DNA from: Hoeflea phototrophica DFL-43
Lineage (GTDB): Bacteria > Pseudomonadota > Alphaproteobacteria > Rhizobiales > Rhizobiaceae
DNA: 64,000 bases
Assembly: GCF_000154705.2 (NCBI RefSeq)
Contig: NZ_CM002917.1
Coordinates: 3,855,853-3,919,852 of the forward strand
Direction: 5' to 3'
The stretch's first letter is position 1, and the number at the start of each line of letters is the position of its first letter. Position numbers and translations under genes: made by a program. The notes beneath the pieces were generated by a model. That model was not told the DNA's origin, did not search any database, and saw only the letters and a program-made list of their open reading frames with translations. This document shows, one piece after another, positions 50,726 to 60,876 of the stretch.

Positions 50726-52532
50726 TCTGATCGCTCACAATCTCGCACCGATCATGTTCATCACCGTGATGGCAATGCTCCTGATCGGCTATCCGGTTGC
50801 CTTCACTCTGGCAGCTGGCGGTATGTACTTCTTTGTCGTCGGCGTTGAGCTCAGCCATATCTCGCCTGAGATCCGCCTTTTCTGGCCGCTGGCTCAGGCC
50901 AACATGAACCGTGTCTTTGACATCATGCGCAATGACACATTGCTGGCCATTCCCTTCTTCACATTCATGGGCCTGATCCTCGAACGTTCGCGCATGGCCG
51001 AGGATCTGCTCGATACGATCGGTCAACTTTTCGGAACACTCCGCGGCGGATTGGCTTTTGCCGTCGTGCTGGTCGGAGCTTTGCTCGCCGCCACGACCGG
51101 TGTCGTCGCCGCTTCGGTGATCGCGATGGGCCTGATTTCATTGCCGATCATGATGCGTTACAACTACCACCCCGGGCTCGCAGCCGGCACCATTGCCGCC
51201 TCGGGAACGCTGGCACAGATCATACCGCCATCACTGGTGCTGATCGTCATGGCTGACCAGCTTGGCCGGTCCGTGGGTGACATGTATGTCGGCGCCTTCT
51301 TCCCCGCGCTGATCGTCGTGGGGATCTATTGCGCCTACATCTTTGCCGTAACCCTGGTAAAACCCGAGTGGGCACCTGCGCTGCCGCCCGAGGCCCGCCC
51401 CCTTGGTGACGGAGGACGCTCGCTTTACCTGATCCTGCTGATTGCGGTTGGGCTGTATTTCATCGGCTACTACTATGTTTTCGATCATCTGCGATTTGAA
51501 ACAAGGGTTGTATGGTCGGCACTTGTCGCCACCGTTCTTCCATATGGATTCGCAATAGCAAACCGCGCCATGAAACTCGGTTATCTGTCGAAGATGGCGG
51601 AACAGGTGGTGATCGTTCTGATCCCGCCGCTGGCACTGATTTTCCTTGTTCTCGGCACCATCTTCCTGGGTATCGCAACCCCGACCGAAGGCGGCGCCAT
51701 GGGCGCCACCGGCGCGCTTGTCATGTCCATAATGAAGCGCCGGCTGGACAAGAAAACACTCATGCAGGCGCTGGATTCCACCACGAAACTCGCAACCTTC
51801 GTGATGTTCATCCTGATCGGCGCCCGTGTCTTCGCCCTCACCTTCTACGGCATTTCAGGTGATCGATGGGTCGAAGAGCTTATGCTGGCCCTGCCTGGTG
51901 GAGAGACCGGTTTCCTGATCACGGTTTCAATCATCGTTTTCATTCTGGGTTGCTTCCTCGACTTCTTCGAGATCGCATTCGTCCTGGTGCCGCTTCTCGC
52001 ACCGGTGGCCGAGAAACTCGGCATTGACCTGATCTGGTTTGGCGTGTTGCTGGGCTTTAACCTTCAGGCCAGCTTTCTCACACCGCCCTTTGGCTTCGCT
52101 CTGTTCTACCTGCGGTCGGTCGCGCCGGTCAAAGCCTGGTATGACAAAACCACGGACCGGATGATCGAGCCGATAACCACCAAGGCGATCTACACCGGAA
52201 CCCTGCCCTTCATCGTCATACAGATCTTTATGCTTGGGCTCCTGATCGCCTTCCCTGGTCTCGTGACTCACTACAAGACTGACCCGTTGATCCTCGATCA
52301 AAGCGACATCAATGAAGAGATCAACAATATCGGCGGCGGCGGTTTCGGCCTTCCCGGTTCAGGGCTGAGCATTGATGGCGGATTGACCCTGCCCGGAGCG
52401 CCAAGCCTTGGTGAGCCTCCAAATCTGGGCGGGCCGGAAAGCGGCGGCGCGCTGCCGCCCCCCGGTGGTCTGCCCGCACCAGGTGGATTGCCCGCTCCAG
52501 GCGGAGCAACCGGCTTGCCGAACTTCGATTGA
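50718..52532 (+). CDS. dctM: TRAP transporter large permease (DctM) with Pro/Gly-rich tail
   Basis: A 604-residue member of the DctM family with about twelve or more membrane segments. Typical parts are LAGGALLAATTGVVAAS-like VGALLAATTGVVAASVIAMG, YNYHPGLAAGTIAASGTLAQ and PSLVLIVMADQLGRSVGD. It drives solute import with sodium. It overlaps dctQ. The last 60 residues are an extension rich in Pro and Gly with PAPGGLPAPGG-type repeats; most DctM proteins end at the last membrane helix. The product length is therefore above the usual 430 to 530. Confidence 0.92.
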   Translation: MLDLIAHNLAPIMFITVMAMLLIGYPVAFTLAAGGMYFFVVGVELSHISPEIRLFWPLAQANMNRVFDIMRNDTLLAIPFFTFMGLILERSRMAEDLLDTIGQLFGTLRGGLAFAVVLVGALLAATTGVVAASVIAMGLISLPIMMRYNYHPGLAAGTIAASGTLAQIIPPSLVLIVMADQLGRSVGDMYVGAFFPALIVVGIYCAYIFAVTLVKPEWAPALPPEARPLGDGGRSLYLILLIAVGLYFIGYYYVFDHLRFETRVVWSALVATVLPYGFAIANRAMKLGYLSKMAEQVVIVLIPPLALIFLVLGTIFLGIATPTEGGAMGATGALVMSIMKRRLDKKTLMQALDSTTKLATFVMFILIGARVFALTFYGISGDRWVEELMLALPGGETGFLITVSIIVFILGCFLDFFEIAFVLVPLLAPVAEKLGIDLIWFGVLLGFNLQASFLTPPFGFALFYLRSVAPVKAWYDKTTDRMIEPITTKAIYTGTLPFIVIQIFMLGLLIAFPGLVTHYKTDPLILDQSDINEEINNIGGGGFGLPGSGLSIDGGLTLPGAPSLGEPPNLGGPESGGALPPPGGLPAPGGLPAPGGATGLPNFD

Positions 52533-52561
52533 CCTAGGGTCAGATAACTTGAAATGCTGAA

Positions 52562-52588
52562 CCCGGCGGAGCATCTCCGCCGGGTTTT
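52562..52588 (+). terminator. Intrinsic terminator after dctM
   Basis: CCCGGCGGAG and CTCCGCCGGG form a 10-bp stem with a CAT loop, followed by TTTT. Confidence 0.85.
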
Positions 52589-52799
52589 CAATTGCATGTT
52601 CTTAAGAGAGAAACCGTATGCCCCTTTGTACGAAGCCTCCGGCTCACCAAGGGCCAAGCCGGGATCAGGGGTTTGTTCTCACCGATGATGACAATGATCA
52701 CATGAGGGCTTGTCTGCGGCTTGGCCGCGACCGGACAACCTTGGCGCAATACCGAGCGTTGTCATTGCAACAGGTAGAAAAACGTTGCCCCGCACAAGC

Positions 52800-52830
52800 A
52801 AAAGCCCCGGAGTTGTGAGAACCCCGGGGC
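52800..52830 (-). terminator. Intrinsic terminator after dctP
   Basis: On the minus strand GCCCCGG pairs with CCGGGGC across a 13-base loop, followed by TTTT. It lies 32 bases after the dctP stop. Confidence 0.75.
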
Positions 52831-52861
52831 CTTGAGATAACTTCGTTTGCCGAAGTCTGGC

Positions 52862-54088
<1,227 letters not shown>

Positions 54089-54266
54089 TCAATCTGCAAT
54101 GGTCAATTTTTTTGGCCAGTTTAGGAGCTAACCGAAAACCATGAATTGACCGTATCGCCGCATCTTTTCGCCCAAACATGGAGAATTGACAAAATCGCGG
54201 ACTCCCGCAACAACCAAAGCGCCTGATTCAGCTCATCCGGGCACGCTTTTTCGAAGGATTGAAGCC

Positions 54267-55031
54267 ATGCACAACGGTCTTGTGGCGATCCCCGCCGACA
54301 TCCGCTCATTCGATGGATACACCTGGCACGCGGCGCCAGATCAGTACATTCGCGCCGCAATCGACGGCGCCGGCGTGTTGCCATTGGTGGTTCCCGCGCT
54401 CGAAGATGGCGCGGATGTCGATATGGTGCTGGACCGGGTCGATGGCGTATTGATAAGCGGTTCACGCACCAATGTTCATCCCTCCCATTACGGCGAAGAA
54501 GAGACCGAAAGCCATGGGCCTTTCGATCCGGCACGCGACCGTGTCAGCATGGAGCTGATCCGCCGTGCGATTGAACGCGGCATTCCGTTGCTGGCCATCT
54601 GCCGCGGAATTCAGGAGCTCAATGTCGCTCTCGGCGGCTCGCTGGCGACCGAGATCCAAGAGTTGCCTGGGCGGATAGATCACCGCAAGCCGGAAACCCC
54701 GGACAGGGATGAAGCATTCGCGATCCGACATTCCATCAAGATCAAGGAAGGCAGCTGCCTCGCCTCGATCCTCGGGAGTGGCGAAGCTCAGGTGAACTCC
54801 TTGCACCGGCAGGCTATTTCACGGATCGCTCCGCGCCTTGCCACAGAGGCTGTAGCGGAGGACGGAACCGTCGAGGCCGTCAGCGTGATCGACGCACCGG
54901 GATTTGCCATCGGTGTGCAATGGCATCCCGAATATTGGGTTGGCAGCGATCACGTCTCCGACCGCATCTTTGCAGCTTTTGGCGAAGCCGTTCGCACCCG
55001 CCACAAGCAGCCGGCCCAGGCCGCCGAATAG
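54267..55031 (+). CDS. Gamma-glutamyl-gamma-aminobutyrate hydrolase family (class I GATase-like, PuuD type)
   Basis: A 254-residue peptidase C26 family protein. The nucleophile elbow ICRGIQELNV carries C112; the late His-Glu pair is in VQWHPEYW. HGPFDPARDRVSMELIRRA is typical of PuuD-like enzymes, which hydrolyse gamma-glutamyl-GABA in putrescine use. GAAGGA lies nine bases before ATG 54267; the frame is open farther upstream to a TTG but the added residues look non-conserved. It stands alone and converges with the dehydrogenase gene. Confidence 0.88.
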   Translation: MHNGLVAIPADIRSFDGYTWHAAPDQYIRAAIDGAGVLPLVVPALEDGADVDMVLDRVDGVLISGSRTNVHPSHYGEEETESHGPFDPARDRVSMELIRRAIERGIPLLAICRGIQELNVALGGSLATEIQELPGRIDHRKPETPDRDEAFAIRHSIKIKEGSCLASILGSGEAQVNSLHRQAISRIAPRLATEAVAEDGTVEAVSVIDAPGFAIGVQWHPEYWVGSDHVSDRIFAAFGEAVRTRHKQPAQAAE

Positions 55032-55060
55032 ATAACCACCGGCCGGGACATGCCAAACCG

Positions 55061-56035
55061 CTAGCCCGTCCGGTTAAAGCCCTCACATTCCGCAACCGGC
55101 GACAATGCCGGGCGGCCATCAAACCATGCCAGAAGATTGCCGACCACCAGATCCGCCATGGCGTTACGGGTGGATACCGATGCGGACGCCACATGCGGAA
55201 GCAGGCAGGCATTGGGCAGATCGATTAGCGCCTGCGGCACATTCGGTTCATCGGCAAAGACATCGAGACCTGCGGCAGCAATCCGCCGCTCCCCAAGCGC
55301 TGAAATCAGAGCCTCCTCATCGATGGTCGAGCCACGGCCGACGCTGATCAGCACGCCATTGGCCCCCAGGGCATCCAGAATCGAAGCATTAACGGCCTTG
55401 TTGGTCGCCGCGCCACCGGGGACAACGACGATCAGCGTGTCGACTGCGCCGACGAGCCCGATCAGCGTCTCATGCCAGGGATACTCGACATCATCGCGCT
55501 TATTTCGGGTGTGATAGTGAATCGCAACACCGAAAGCCTCAAGCCGCCGAGCGATTGCAAGACCGATCCGCCCGAGGCCGAAAATGCCAATCGTACGTCC
55601 TCTCATGGTCAACGGAGTGAGCGGGTAAGCCCCCTCATTCGCCCAACGTCCGGCGCGAAGGTAAGCCTCGGCTTTGGGAAATTCGCGCAGGGTATTGAGC
55701 AGAAGTCCGACAGTAGTGTCGGCGACCTCGTCACTGAGCACATCGGGTGTATTGGTCACCATGACCTTGCGTGACGCAGCATGTGCCGCGTCCACCGCAT
55801 CATAGCCGACTCCGAAATTGGCAATGATTTCGAGATTGGGAAAGGCGTCGATGAAGTCCGAAGAAATCTTGGTCATAGACGCAACACCAACAACGCGGCT
55901 ACGCGCGTCGGCATCCACCAACCGCGCATCCGGCTTATCGATGAAGACCGCATCGAACTCAGCCTCGACACGTTCACGAACCCGGGGATTGATCCGGCCC
56001 GGGACCAGAATTGTGGGGCGGTGATCCGCGCTCAT
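55061..56035 (-). CDS. D-isomer-specific 2-hydroxyacid dehydrogenase
   Basis: A 324-residue NAD(P)-dependent dehydrogenase. The cofactor loop is IGIFGLGRIGLAIARRLEAFG, the catalytic Arg is in SVGRGSTIDEEAL, the Glu is in FADEPNVPQAL, and the His is in LLPHVASAS. Family members reduce glyoxylate, hydroxypyruvate or aryl-pyruvates. Its ATG overlaps the stop of the LacI gene (ATGA, 56032-56035), so the regulator and enzyme are made together. Confidence 0.92.
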   Translation of the reverse strand: MSADHRPTILVPGRINPRVRERVEAEFDAVFIDKPDARLVDADARSRVVGVASMTKISSDFIDAFPNLEIIANFGVGYDAVDAAHAASRKVMVTNTPDVLSDEVADTTVGLLLNTLREFPKAEAYLRAGRWANEGAYPLTPLTMRGRTIGIFGLGRIGLAIARRLEAFGVAIHYHTRNKRDDVEYPWHETLIGLVGAVDTLIVVVPGGAATNKAVNASILDALGANGVLISVGRGSTIDEEALISALGERRIAAAGLDVFADEPNVPQALIDLPNACLLPHVASASVSTRNAMADLVVGNLLAWFDGRPALSPVAECEGFNRTG

Positions 56036-57075
56036 TGCCCCATCCCCTCGCGGCCCGCGCCGGGATTGAGCGGCGATGTCGATTGGCGTATCCGCATTTC
56101 GGGTTTGATCAGATGGAGCCCGTCCGCCTCGCTCGAGCCATTGAGCTTGTCAAGCAGTGCCCGGGCGGCGAACCGTCCCACTTCGGATTGCCCGTTCCAC
56201 ACGGTGGTCAGAGCCGGAGTGGCGATCGCCGCCTCCTCCAGGTCATCATAGCCTGTCACCGAAACATCCTTTCCGGGCACAAGTCCTGCCCGCGCAATTC
56301 CGTTTATGAGTCCAATCGCAACAAGATCGTTCCAGCACACAGCGGCGGTCGGCTTGAGCGGGTTGGCGAGAAAGTTCACCGCCGCCTCAAATCCGCTCTG
56401 CTTGGTGCGCGGCCCGGGTATACGCAGCGCAGGATCAACCTCTATCCCGGCTTTCTTCAGAGCATCCGCATAGCCGGCGTAACGATCACGACCGGTCGAT
56501 GTGTGGTCGGTGCCGCCAATCATGGCGATGCGGGTATGCCCCAGACTGATAAGGTGATTGGTGGCGAGTGCCGTGCCATAGGCATCGTCGCCGCGAAATG
56601 TAGGAACATCGATTTCAGGGACCGAGCGTGCAATCAGAATGGCCGGCATCCCGTTGTCTTCCGCCAGGCGGATGTCGGACGCAGGCGTTCCGATGGCCGG
56701 CGACATGATCACCCCGTCACCGCCAAGCTGCAGCAGCGTCTCGATGAAATTGCGCTGCTTCTCGACCGAATCATAATGATTGGAGAGAATGAAAGTCTGC
56801 CGGCTGCGATCGAGTTCGGTTTCAATCGCCCTGAGAATTTCCGCATAAAACGGGTTCATGATGTCATGCACAACGACACCGACAATACCGGAGCGGGAGG
56901 TCCTGAGCGATGCCGCCCGCCTATTGTATATATAGCCCAGATCAATCGCTTTCTCCTTGATCCGATCTCGTGTCGTATCGGCGACCAGCGGGCTGTCTCT
57001 TAATGCCAATGATACGGTTGCAGTCGACAGACCCAAAGCTTCCGCAATGGTGGACAGTTTTACCTTTTGCGCCAA
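56032..57075 (-). CDS. LacI family transcriptional regulator
   Basis: A 347-residue regulator. The N-terminal helix-turn-helix VKLSTIAEALGLSTATVSLAL is followed by a hinge and a periplasmic-binding-like domain (GVVVHDIMNPFYAEILRAIE, PAILIARSVP, VSVTGYDDLEEAAIATPALTT). No ATG occurs near the start; I chose TTG 57075, with GGGG eight bases upstream, but this is uncertain. It is the first gene of a two-gene operon with the 2-hydroxyacid dehydrogenase and probably controls it. A palindrome at 57130-57145 may be its operator. Confidence 0.9.
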   Translation of the reverse strand: MAQKVKLSTIAEALGLSTATVSLALRDSPLVADTTRDRIKEKAIDLGYIYNRRAASLRTSRSGIVGVVVHDIMNPFYAEILRAIETELDRSRQTFILSNHYDSVEKQRNFIETLLQLGGDGVIMSPAIGTPASDIRLAEDNGMPAILIARSVPEIDVPTFRGDDAYGTALATNHLISLGHTRIAMIGGTDHTSTGRDRYAGYADALKKAGIEVDPALRIPGPRTKQSGFEAAVNFLANPLKPTAAVCWNDLVAIGLINGIARAGLVPGKDVSVTGYDDLEEAAIATPALTTVWNGQSEVGRFAARALLDKLNGSSEADGLHLIKPEMRIRQSTSPLNPGAGREGMGQ

Positions 57076-57129
57076 ATGCGATTTCCCCAACAAAGGAGCG
57101 TGCCGCTCCAATTCAAACTTTTAAACAAG

Positions 57130-57145
57130 GTTAAAAGCTTTAAAC
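57130..57145. promoter_or_regulatory. Palindrome in the lacI promoter region
   Basis: GTTAAAAGCTTTAAAC is a palindrome with one mismatched pair of positions around a central AAAGCTTT, as LacI-family operators often are. CTTTTAAAC overlaps on its left side. It lies 55 bases before the lacI start, so autoregulation is plausible. Confidence 0.45.
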
Positions 57146-57156
57146 AACGCTTGCAA

Positions 57157-57729
57157 TCAATCTGTTTGCGGCGCGGCACTTTCGCCTGTGGTCGTCGTAT
57201 CTTGGTCAGCGGCACCGTCATCATCATCGTCAGGTTCAAGACCAGCTATCACAGTTTCAACATTCAGCGTTTTGGCAATATTGGCGTCCATCTTGGCCAG
57301 CAATTCGAGCAATTCCGCGGTATCCTTTTTCTTCAGCCCAGCAAAAGCGGCCTTTTCCGTCCGTCGCTGCGCCTTGCGAACAGCCTTGATCTGATCGCGA
57401 CCGGCATCGGTAAGGAACACCAGCAGCATGCGGCCGTCGTCCGGCGAGCCCTCGCGCCGCACAAAACCCTGGGCAGCGAGCCGACCGATGGTCTTGGTGA
57501 TGGTAGGCGCCTTGACCCCAAGCGATATGGCTATCGCGCCGGGTGTCTGGCCATCCTGATCGTCGAGAGCCAGCATCACCCCGTCCTGACCGGCATAGAG
57601 CCCCAGATCGAGCAGGTAACGCGACAAAACGGTTCTGGCGTTGCGCGCAACCTGGTTGACCAGCACCAGCGCTTCGGCCTGGCTTTCCCGCTTCGTCATC
57701 TTGGATTTGCTTTTCTTCTTGGAGGACAT
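57157..57729 (-). CDS. MarR family transcriptional regulator with charged tails
   Basis: A 190-residue regulator of the MarR family. The winged-helix core lies in the middle (GQTPGAIAISLGVKAPTITK, FVRREGSPDDGRMLLVFLTD). The first residues are Lys/Ser-rich (MSSKKKSKSKMTKRE) and the last 25 are acidic (EPDDDDDGAADQDTTTT), which is longer than most MarR proteins. GGAG stands before ATG 57729. It is divergent from the creatininase-family gene. Confidence 0.85.
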   Translation of the reverse strand: MSSKKKSKSKMTKRESQAEALVLVNQVARNARTVLSRYLLDLGLYAGQDGVMLALDDQDGQTPGAIAISLGVKAPTITKTIGRLAAQGFVRREGSPDDGRMLLVFLTDAGRDQIKAVRKAQRRTEKAAFAGLKKKDTAELLELLAKMDANIAKTLNVETVIAGLEPDDDDDGAADQDTTTTGESAAPQTD

Positions 57730-57869
57730 TGAACACTCCTTGCTGCAGCATTTGCTCCAAGTTTTTGACAATACCGTGACTTGCCAAACCCATCGGACTA
57801 GAAACACCGTAAACAGGCTTCGAATCCTTGACTTTGACTCTAAACAAGCCTGATCGGAAAAACCACCAC
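57730..57869. promoter_or_regulatory. Divergent promoter region between marR and the creatininase gene
   Basis: The region holds two near-identical copies of TAAACA-GGCT/AGCCT at 57810 and 57841, 31 bases apart, about three helical turns. A MarR dimer could bind such repeats. No clear -10 is assigned. Confidence 0.35.
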
Positions 57870-58613
57870 ATGACACGACAATCGGTGACGATCGCGGTCC
57901 TTCCACTTGGCGCCCATGAACAGCATGGGCCGCATCTTCCGTTCGAAACCGACGCGGTGATCGCAGGTGCGGTTGCGCAAAGGCTTGCCAAAACAGCACC
58001 GCCCGGCATCAAGGTCGAAGTTTTGCCACTGGAACCCGTCGGTTATTCGATCGAGCACATGGACGTTGACGGCACCCAGACGCTTGCTTTTGACGAGGCC
58101 GTCAACCGCTGGATCAGGATTGCCGGCGAATGTGCCGATAGGGGCGTAAGGCGGTTGATGTTGCTCAATGCCCATGGAGGCAACTCACCGCTGCTCACAA
58201 TCGTCGCCACCGAGGCACGCGTGCGTTTCAACATGCTGGTGGTGGCAACCAGTTGGACTCGCTTCGGCGTTCCCGACGAGGTCATCTCGCCCGATGACAA
58301 GGCCTACGACATTCACGCAGGCGATATTGAAACATCCGTCATGCTTGCGCTCCGGCCGGAGCTGGTCCGGCAGGAGGCAATCCGGGACTTCCCCTCGAGC
58401 CAGCAAGATTTTACCGCGCGTTTTAAACACCTGCGCGCCTATGGTCCCCATGCATTCGGCTGGAAAATGTCAGACCTCAATTCGGACGGTGCCGCAGGCA
58501 AAGCATCTCAGGCCAGCGCCGCAAAGGGCGAGGCACTTCTTGATCACGCTGTCGCAGGGCTTTGCGAATTGCTGGACGACATGGCGCAGTTCGATCCCGA
58601 TGATCTGCGCTAA
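57870..58613 (+). CDS. Creatininase family amidohydrolase
   Basis: A 247-residue metal hydrolase of the creatininase family. The metal ligands can be traced: E17 and H19 in GAHEQHGPH, D28 in ETD, then LNAHGGN and AGDIETS. Members cleave creatinine or act on formamidopyrimidines and mycofactocin-type peptides. The N-terminus is short and lacks the usual leading W-x-D-L-T strand, but the frame upstream has no good start. Substrate unknown. Confidence 0.85.
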   Translation: MTRQSVTIAVLPLGAHEQHGPHLPFETDAVIAGAVAQRLAKTAPPGIKVEVLPLEPVGYSIEHMDVDGTQTLAFDEAVNRWIRIAGECADRGVRRLMLLNAHGGNSPLLTIVATEARVRFNMLVVATSWTRFGVPDEVISPDDKAYDIHAGDIETSVMLALRPELVRQEAIRDFPSSQQDFTARFKHLRAYGPHAFGWKMSDLNSDGAAGKASQASAAKGEALLDHAVAGLCELLDDMAQFDPDDLR

Positions 58614-58739
58614 CTCGGATAAGTAAGCCAAGACTAACGTATTCACGTACACCTGGACCCAGCGCGTCGGTTGATATTCAGATCTCGTGCCTATTTTCAA
58701 TAGATAAGCAAGCCACCAACACAGCCAAAGGCTCAAATC

Positions 58740-59705
58740 ATGCTCCGCACCGATACTTTGATCATCGGCGCCGGCCTCGCCGGGCTGACCGCAGCAAGGC
58801 ACCTGCGCGACAGTAACATCGATGTGGTGGTGATCGAAAAGTCGCGGTCTCCTGGCGGACGAATGTCGACCCGGCGCAGTGATTACGGCAATTTCGATCA
58901 TGGTGCCCAGTATTTTACCAGCCGCACGCCGGAGTTCACCGCTCTGGTCAATCAGCTTGTCGAGAATGGCGATATCGCTCCATGGCAACCGAAGGGAAAG
59001 GACAGCACATGGCCCTGGTGGGTCGGTCAACCTGGCATGTCTGCCATGGGCAAGGCGCTGGCAGGCGGTCTCGATATCCGGTTCCAGGCCCAGGTGTCGG
59101 GGATCAACCGCATTGATGATGGGTACAGCGTCGAGATTGAAGCAGCAGACAACGCCAGCAACGCGATATCGGCCGCACGGGTCGTTGCCGCCATTCCCGC
59201 ACCGCAGGCAGCATCCCTTCTGGTTCCACTTGATCCGGCATTCACCGCAATCGAGCAAGTGGTGATGGCACCTTGCTGGGCCGCAATGGTCGCCTTTGAT
59301 ACCAGTCCGGCTGCAGTTCCGGACATACTCCGCGGGGATCCAGCAGATCCACTGGCGCTGATCGCGCGGAACAGCTCCAAGCCCGGACGAAACGGCGAAA
59401 CCTTTGTCCTTCACGCCTCACCCGCATGGAGCCGAGAGCGGCTGGAGGATAAAAAGGAAGTGGTTGCCGACGACCTTCTGGCGGCCATGCGCCACGCCGT
59501 TGCTCCCTACACAATCTTGCCCGAACCGGTTCATTGCATTGCGCACCGCTGGCGCCATGCCCTGACCGAAACAGCTTTGGATGCGCCCTTCATCACCAAT
59601 ACGGACAGCACGCTTCTGGCTTGCGGCGACTGGTGCATTGGCGGGCGGATCGAAGCCGCGCATCAATCCGGACTGGCCGCGTCCCGCCACATAGTGTCAA
59701 TGTGA
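58740..59705 (+). CDS. NAD(P)/FAD-dependent oxidoreductase (renalase-like)
   Basis: A 321-residue flavoprotein. The N-terminal FAD loop is LIIGAGLAGLTAARHLRD, followed by VIEKSRSPGGRMSTRR and FDHGAQYFT, all typical of renalase-type amine oxidoreductases. The C-terminal part closes the FAD site with LACGDWCIGGRIEAAHQSG. It stands after creatininase with a 126-base gap and is followed by the CobW gene. Its substrate is not known; renalase-like proteins oxidise reduced-nicotinamide isomers. Confidence 0.85.
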   Translation: MLRTDTLIIGAGLAGLTAARHLRDSNIDVVVIEKSRSPGGRMSTRRSDYGNFDHGAQYFTSRTPEFTALVNQLVENGDIAPWQPKGKDSTWPWWVGQPGMSAMGKALAGGLDIRFQAQVSGINRIDDGYSVEIEAADNASNAISAARVVAAIPAPQAASLLVPLDPAFTAIEQVVMAPCWAAMVAFDTSPAAVPDILRGDPADPLALIARNSSKPGRNGETFVLHASPAWSRERLEDKKEVVADDLLAAMRHAVAPYTILPEPVHCIAHRWRHALTETALDAPFITNTDSTLLACGDWCIGGRIEAAHQSGLAASRHIVSM

Positions 59706-59782
59706 AACGGGCATGTGAGTGGCGCAATCGGATCAGAGCGCCTATATGGGGCATTCTAGAACACTCCTGACAGGCAATGACC

Positions 59783-60865
59783 ATGAGCGAAGCCCCCGCC
59801 CCCATCCCCGTGACCGTGCTGACAGGCTATCTCGGAGCCGGAAAGACCACCTTGCTCAACCGGATTCTCACCGAGTCCCATGGCAAGCGCTATGCTGTTA
59901 TCGTCAATGAGTTCGGCGAAATCGGCATCGACAACGATCTCATCGTCGAATCCGATGAAGAGATCTACGAGATGAACAATGGCTGCGTCTGCTGCACCGT
60001 TCGCGGCGATCTCATCCGGGTTGTCGAAGGTCTGATGCGCCGGCCCGGCCGTTTTGATGCAATCATCGTTGAAACCACCGGCCTCGCCGACCCGGCACCC
60101 GTGGCGCAGACTTTCTTCATGGATGATGATGTCCGCTCCAAGACCAGGCTCGATGCTGTGGTAGCGCTGGTCGATGCGCGTCATCTGCCGGCCCGTCTCA
60201 AGGACAGCCGAGAGGCCGAAGATCAGATCGCCTTTGCTGACGTCGTGCTCCTGAACAAGACCGATCTGGTTTCACCCGAAGAGCTTGAAGCGGTCGAACG
60301 CATCGTCCGCGCGATCAACCCGTCAGCCCGCATACACCGCACGGAACGCGCTTCGGTCGCTCTTGATGCGGTGCTCGATCGCGGTGCCTTCGATCTGAGC
60401 CGGGCACTCGACAATGATCCGCATTTTCTCGATCACGACGACCCGGACCATGTTTGCACACCGGATTGCGACCATGATCACAGCCACGATCACCATGGAC
60501 ATGATCATCATCATGCTCACGACCACGACGGACATGGCCACAAGCACGCGGCTCCCGCCGCAATTCATGACCTGACCATTGAGTCGATCTCGCTTCGCAC
60601 AGGCCCGCTCAACCCGAAGAGGTTCTTCCCCTGGATCGAGAAGATCACCCAGATAGACGGACCCAAGATTCTCAGGCTCAAAGGCATCATCGCCTTTGAT
60701 GGCGATGATGACCGCTATGTGGTTCAGGGCGTGCACATGATTGTCGAAGGCGACCATCAGCGCGCCTGGAAAGACGATGAAAAGCGCGAAAGCCGCATCG
60801 TCTTCATCGGTCGTGACCTCGACCGCGAAAAGCTGGAACGCACCTTCCTGGCCTGCCAGGCCTGA
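59783..60865 (+). CDS. CobW/COG0523 GTP-binding metallochaperone with His-rich stretch
   Basis: A 360-residue G3E GTPase. Walker A is GYLGAGKTT (15-23), the metal-binding CxCC is at 68-71 in NNGCVCCTV, and NKTD is in VLLNKTDLV. Near residue 230 there is a cluster of about fifteen histidines ([19 protein letters not shown]) that should bind zinc or a similar metal. The C-terminal CobW_C domain follows. The ATG at 59783 has AGG eight bases upstream; an ATG six bases earlier is too close to it. The next gene, a WD40 protein, starts 11 bases after the stop. Confidence 0.9.
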   Translation: MSEAPAPIPVTVLTGYLGAGKTTLLNRILTESHGKRYAVIVNEFGEIGIDNDLIVESDEEIYEMNNGCVCCTVRGDLIRVVEGLMRRPGRFDAIIVETTGLADPAPVAQTFFMDDDVRSKTRLDAVVALVDARHLPARLKDSREAEDQIAFADVVLLNKTDLVSPEELEAVERIVRAINPSARIHRTERASVALDAVLDRGAFDLSRALDNDPHFLDHDDPDHVCTPDCDHDHSHDHHGHDHHHAHDHDGHGHKHAAPAAIHDLTIESISLRTGPLNPKRFFPWIEKITQIDGPKILRLKGIIAFDGDDDRYVVQGVHMIVEGDHQRAWKDDEKRESRIVFIGRDLDREKLERTFLACQA

Positions 60866-60876
60866 GGACAGTCATC

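Larger units (their letters stand above)
52533..52861. other. Convergent intergenic region between dctM and dctP
   Basis: About 330 bases between two convergent genes. Each side has its own terminator (52562-52588 plus, 52800-52830 minus). The middle part (52590-52800) has no family-like protein and no repeat that I can see. Confidence 0.6.

Noticed and set aside
52440..52520. Short tandem GC-rich repeat
   Set aside because: It codes for the PAPGG units of the DctM tail; the coding explanation is enough.
52618..52818. Open frame of 66 codons between dctM and dctP
   Set aside because: No family resemblance, and it runs into the dctP terminator.
60470..60550. Repetitive CAT/CAC-rich DNA that might be read as a repeat array
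   Set aside because: It is the coding sequence of the CobW histidine cluster, not a CRISPR or satellite repeat.
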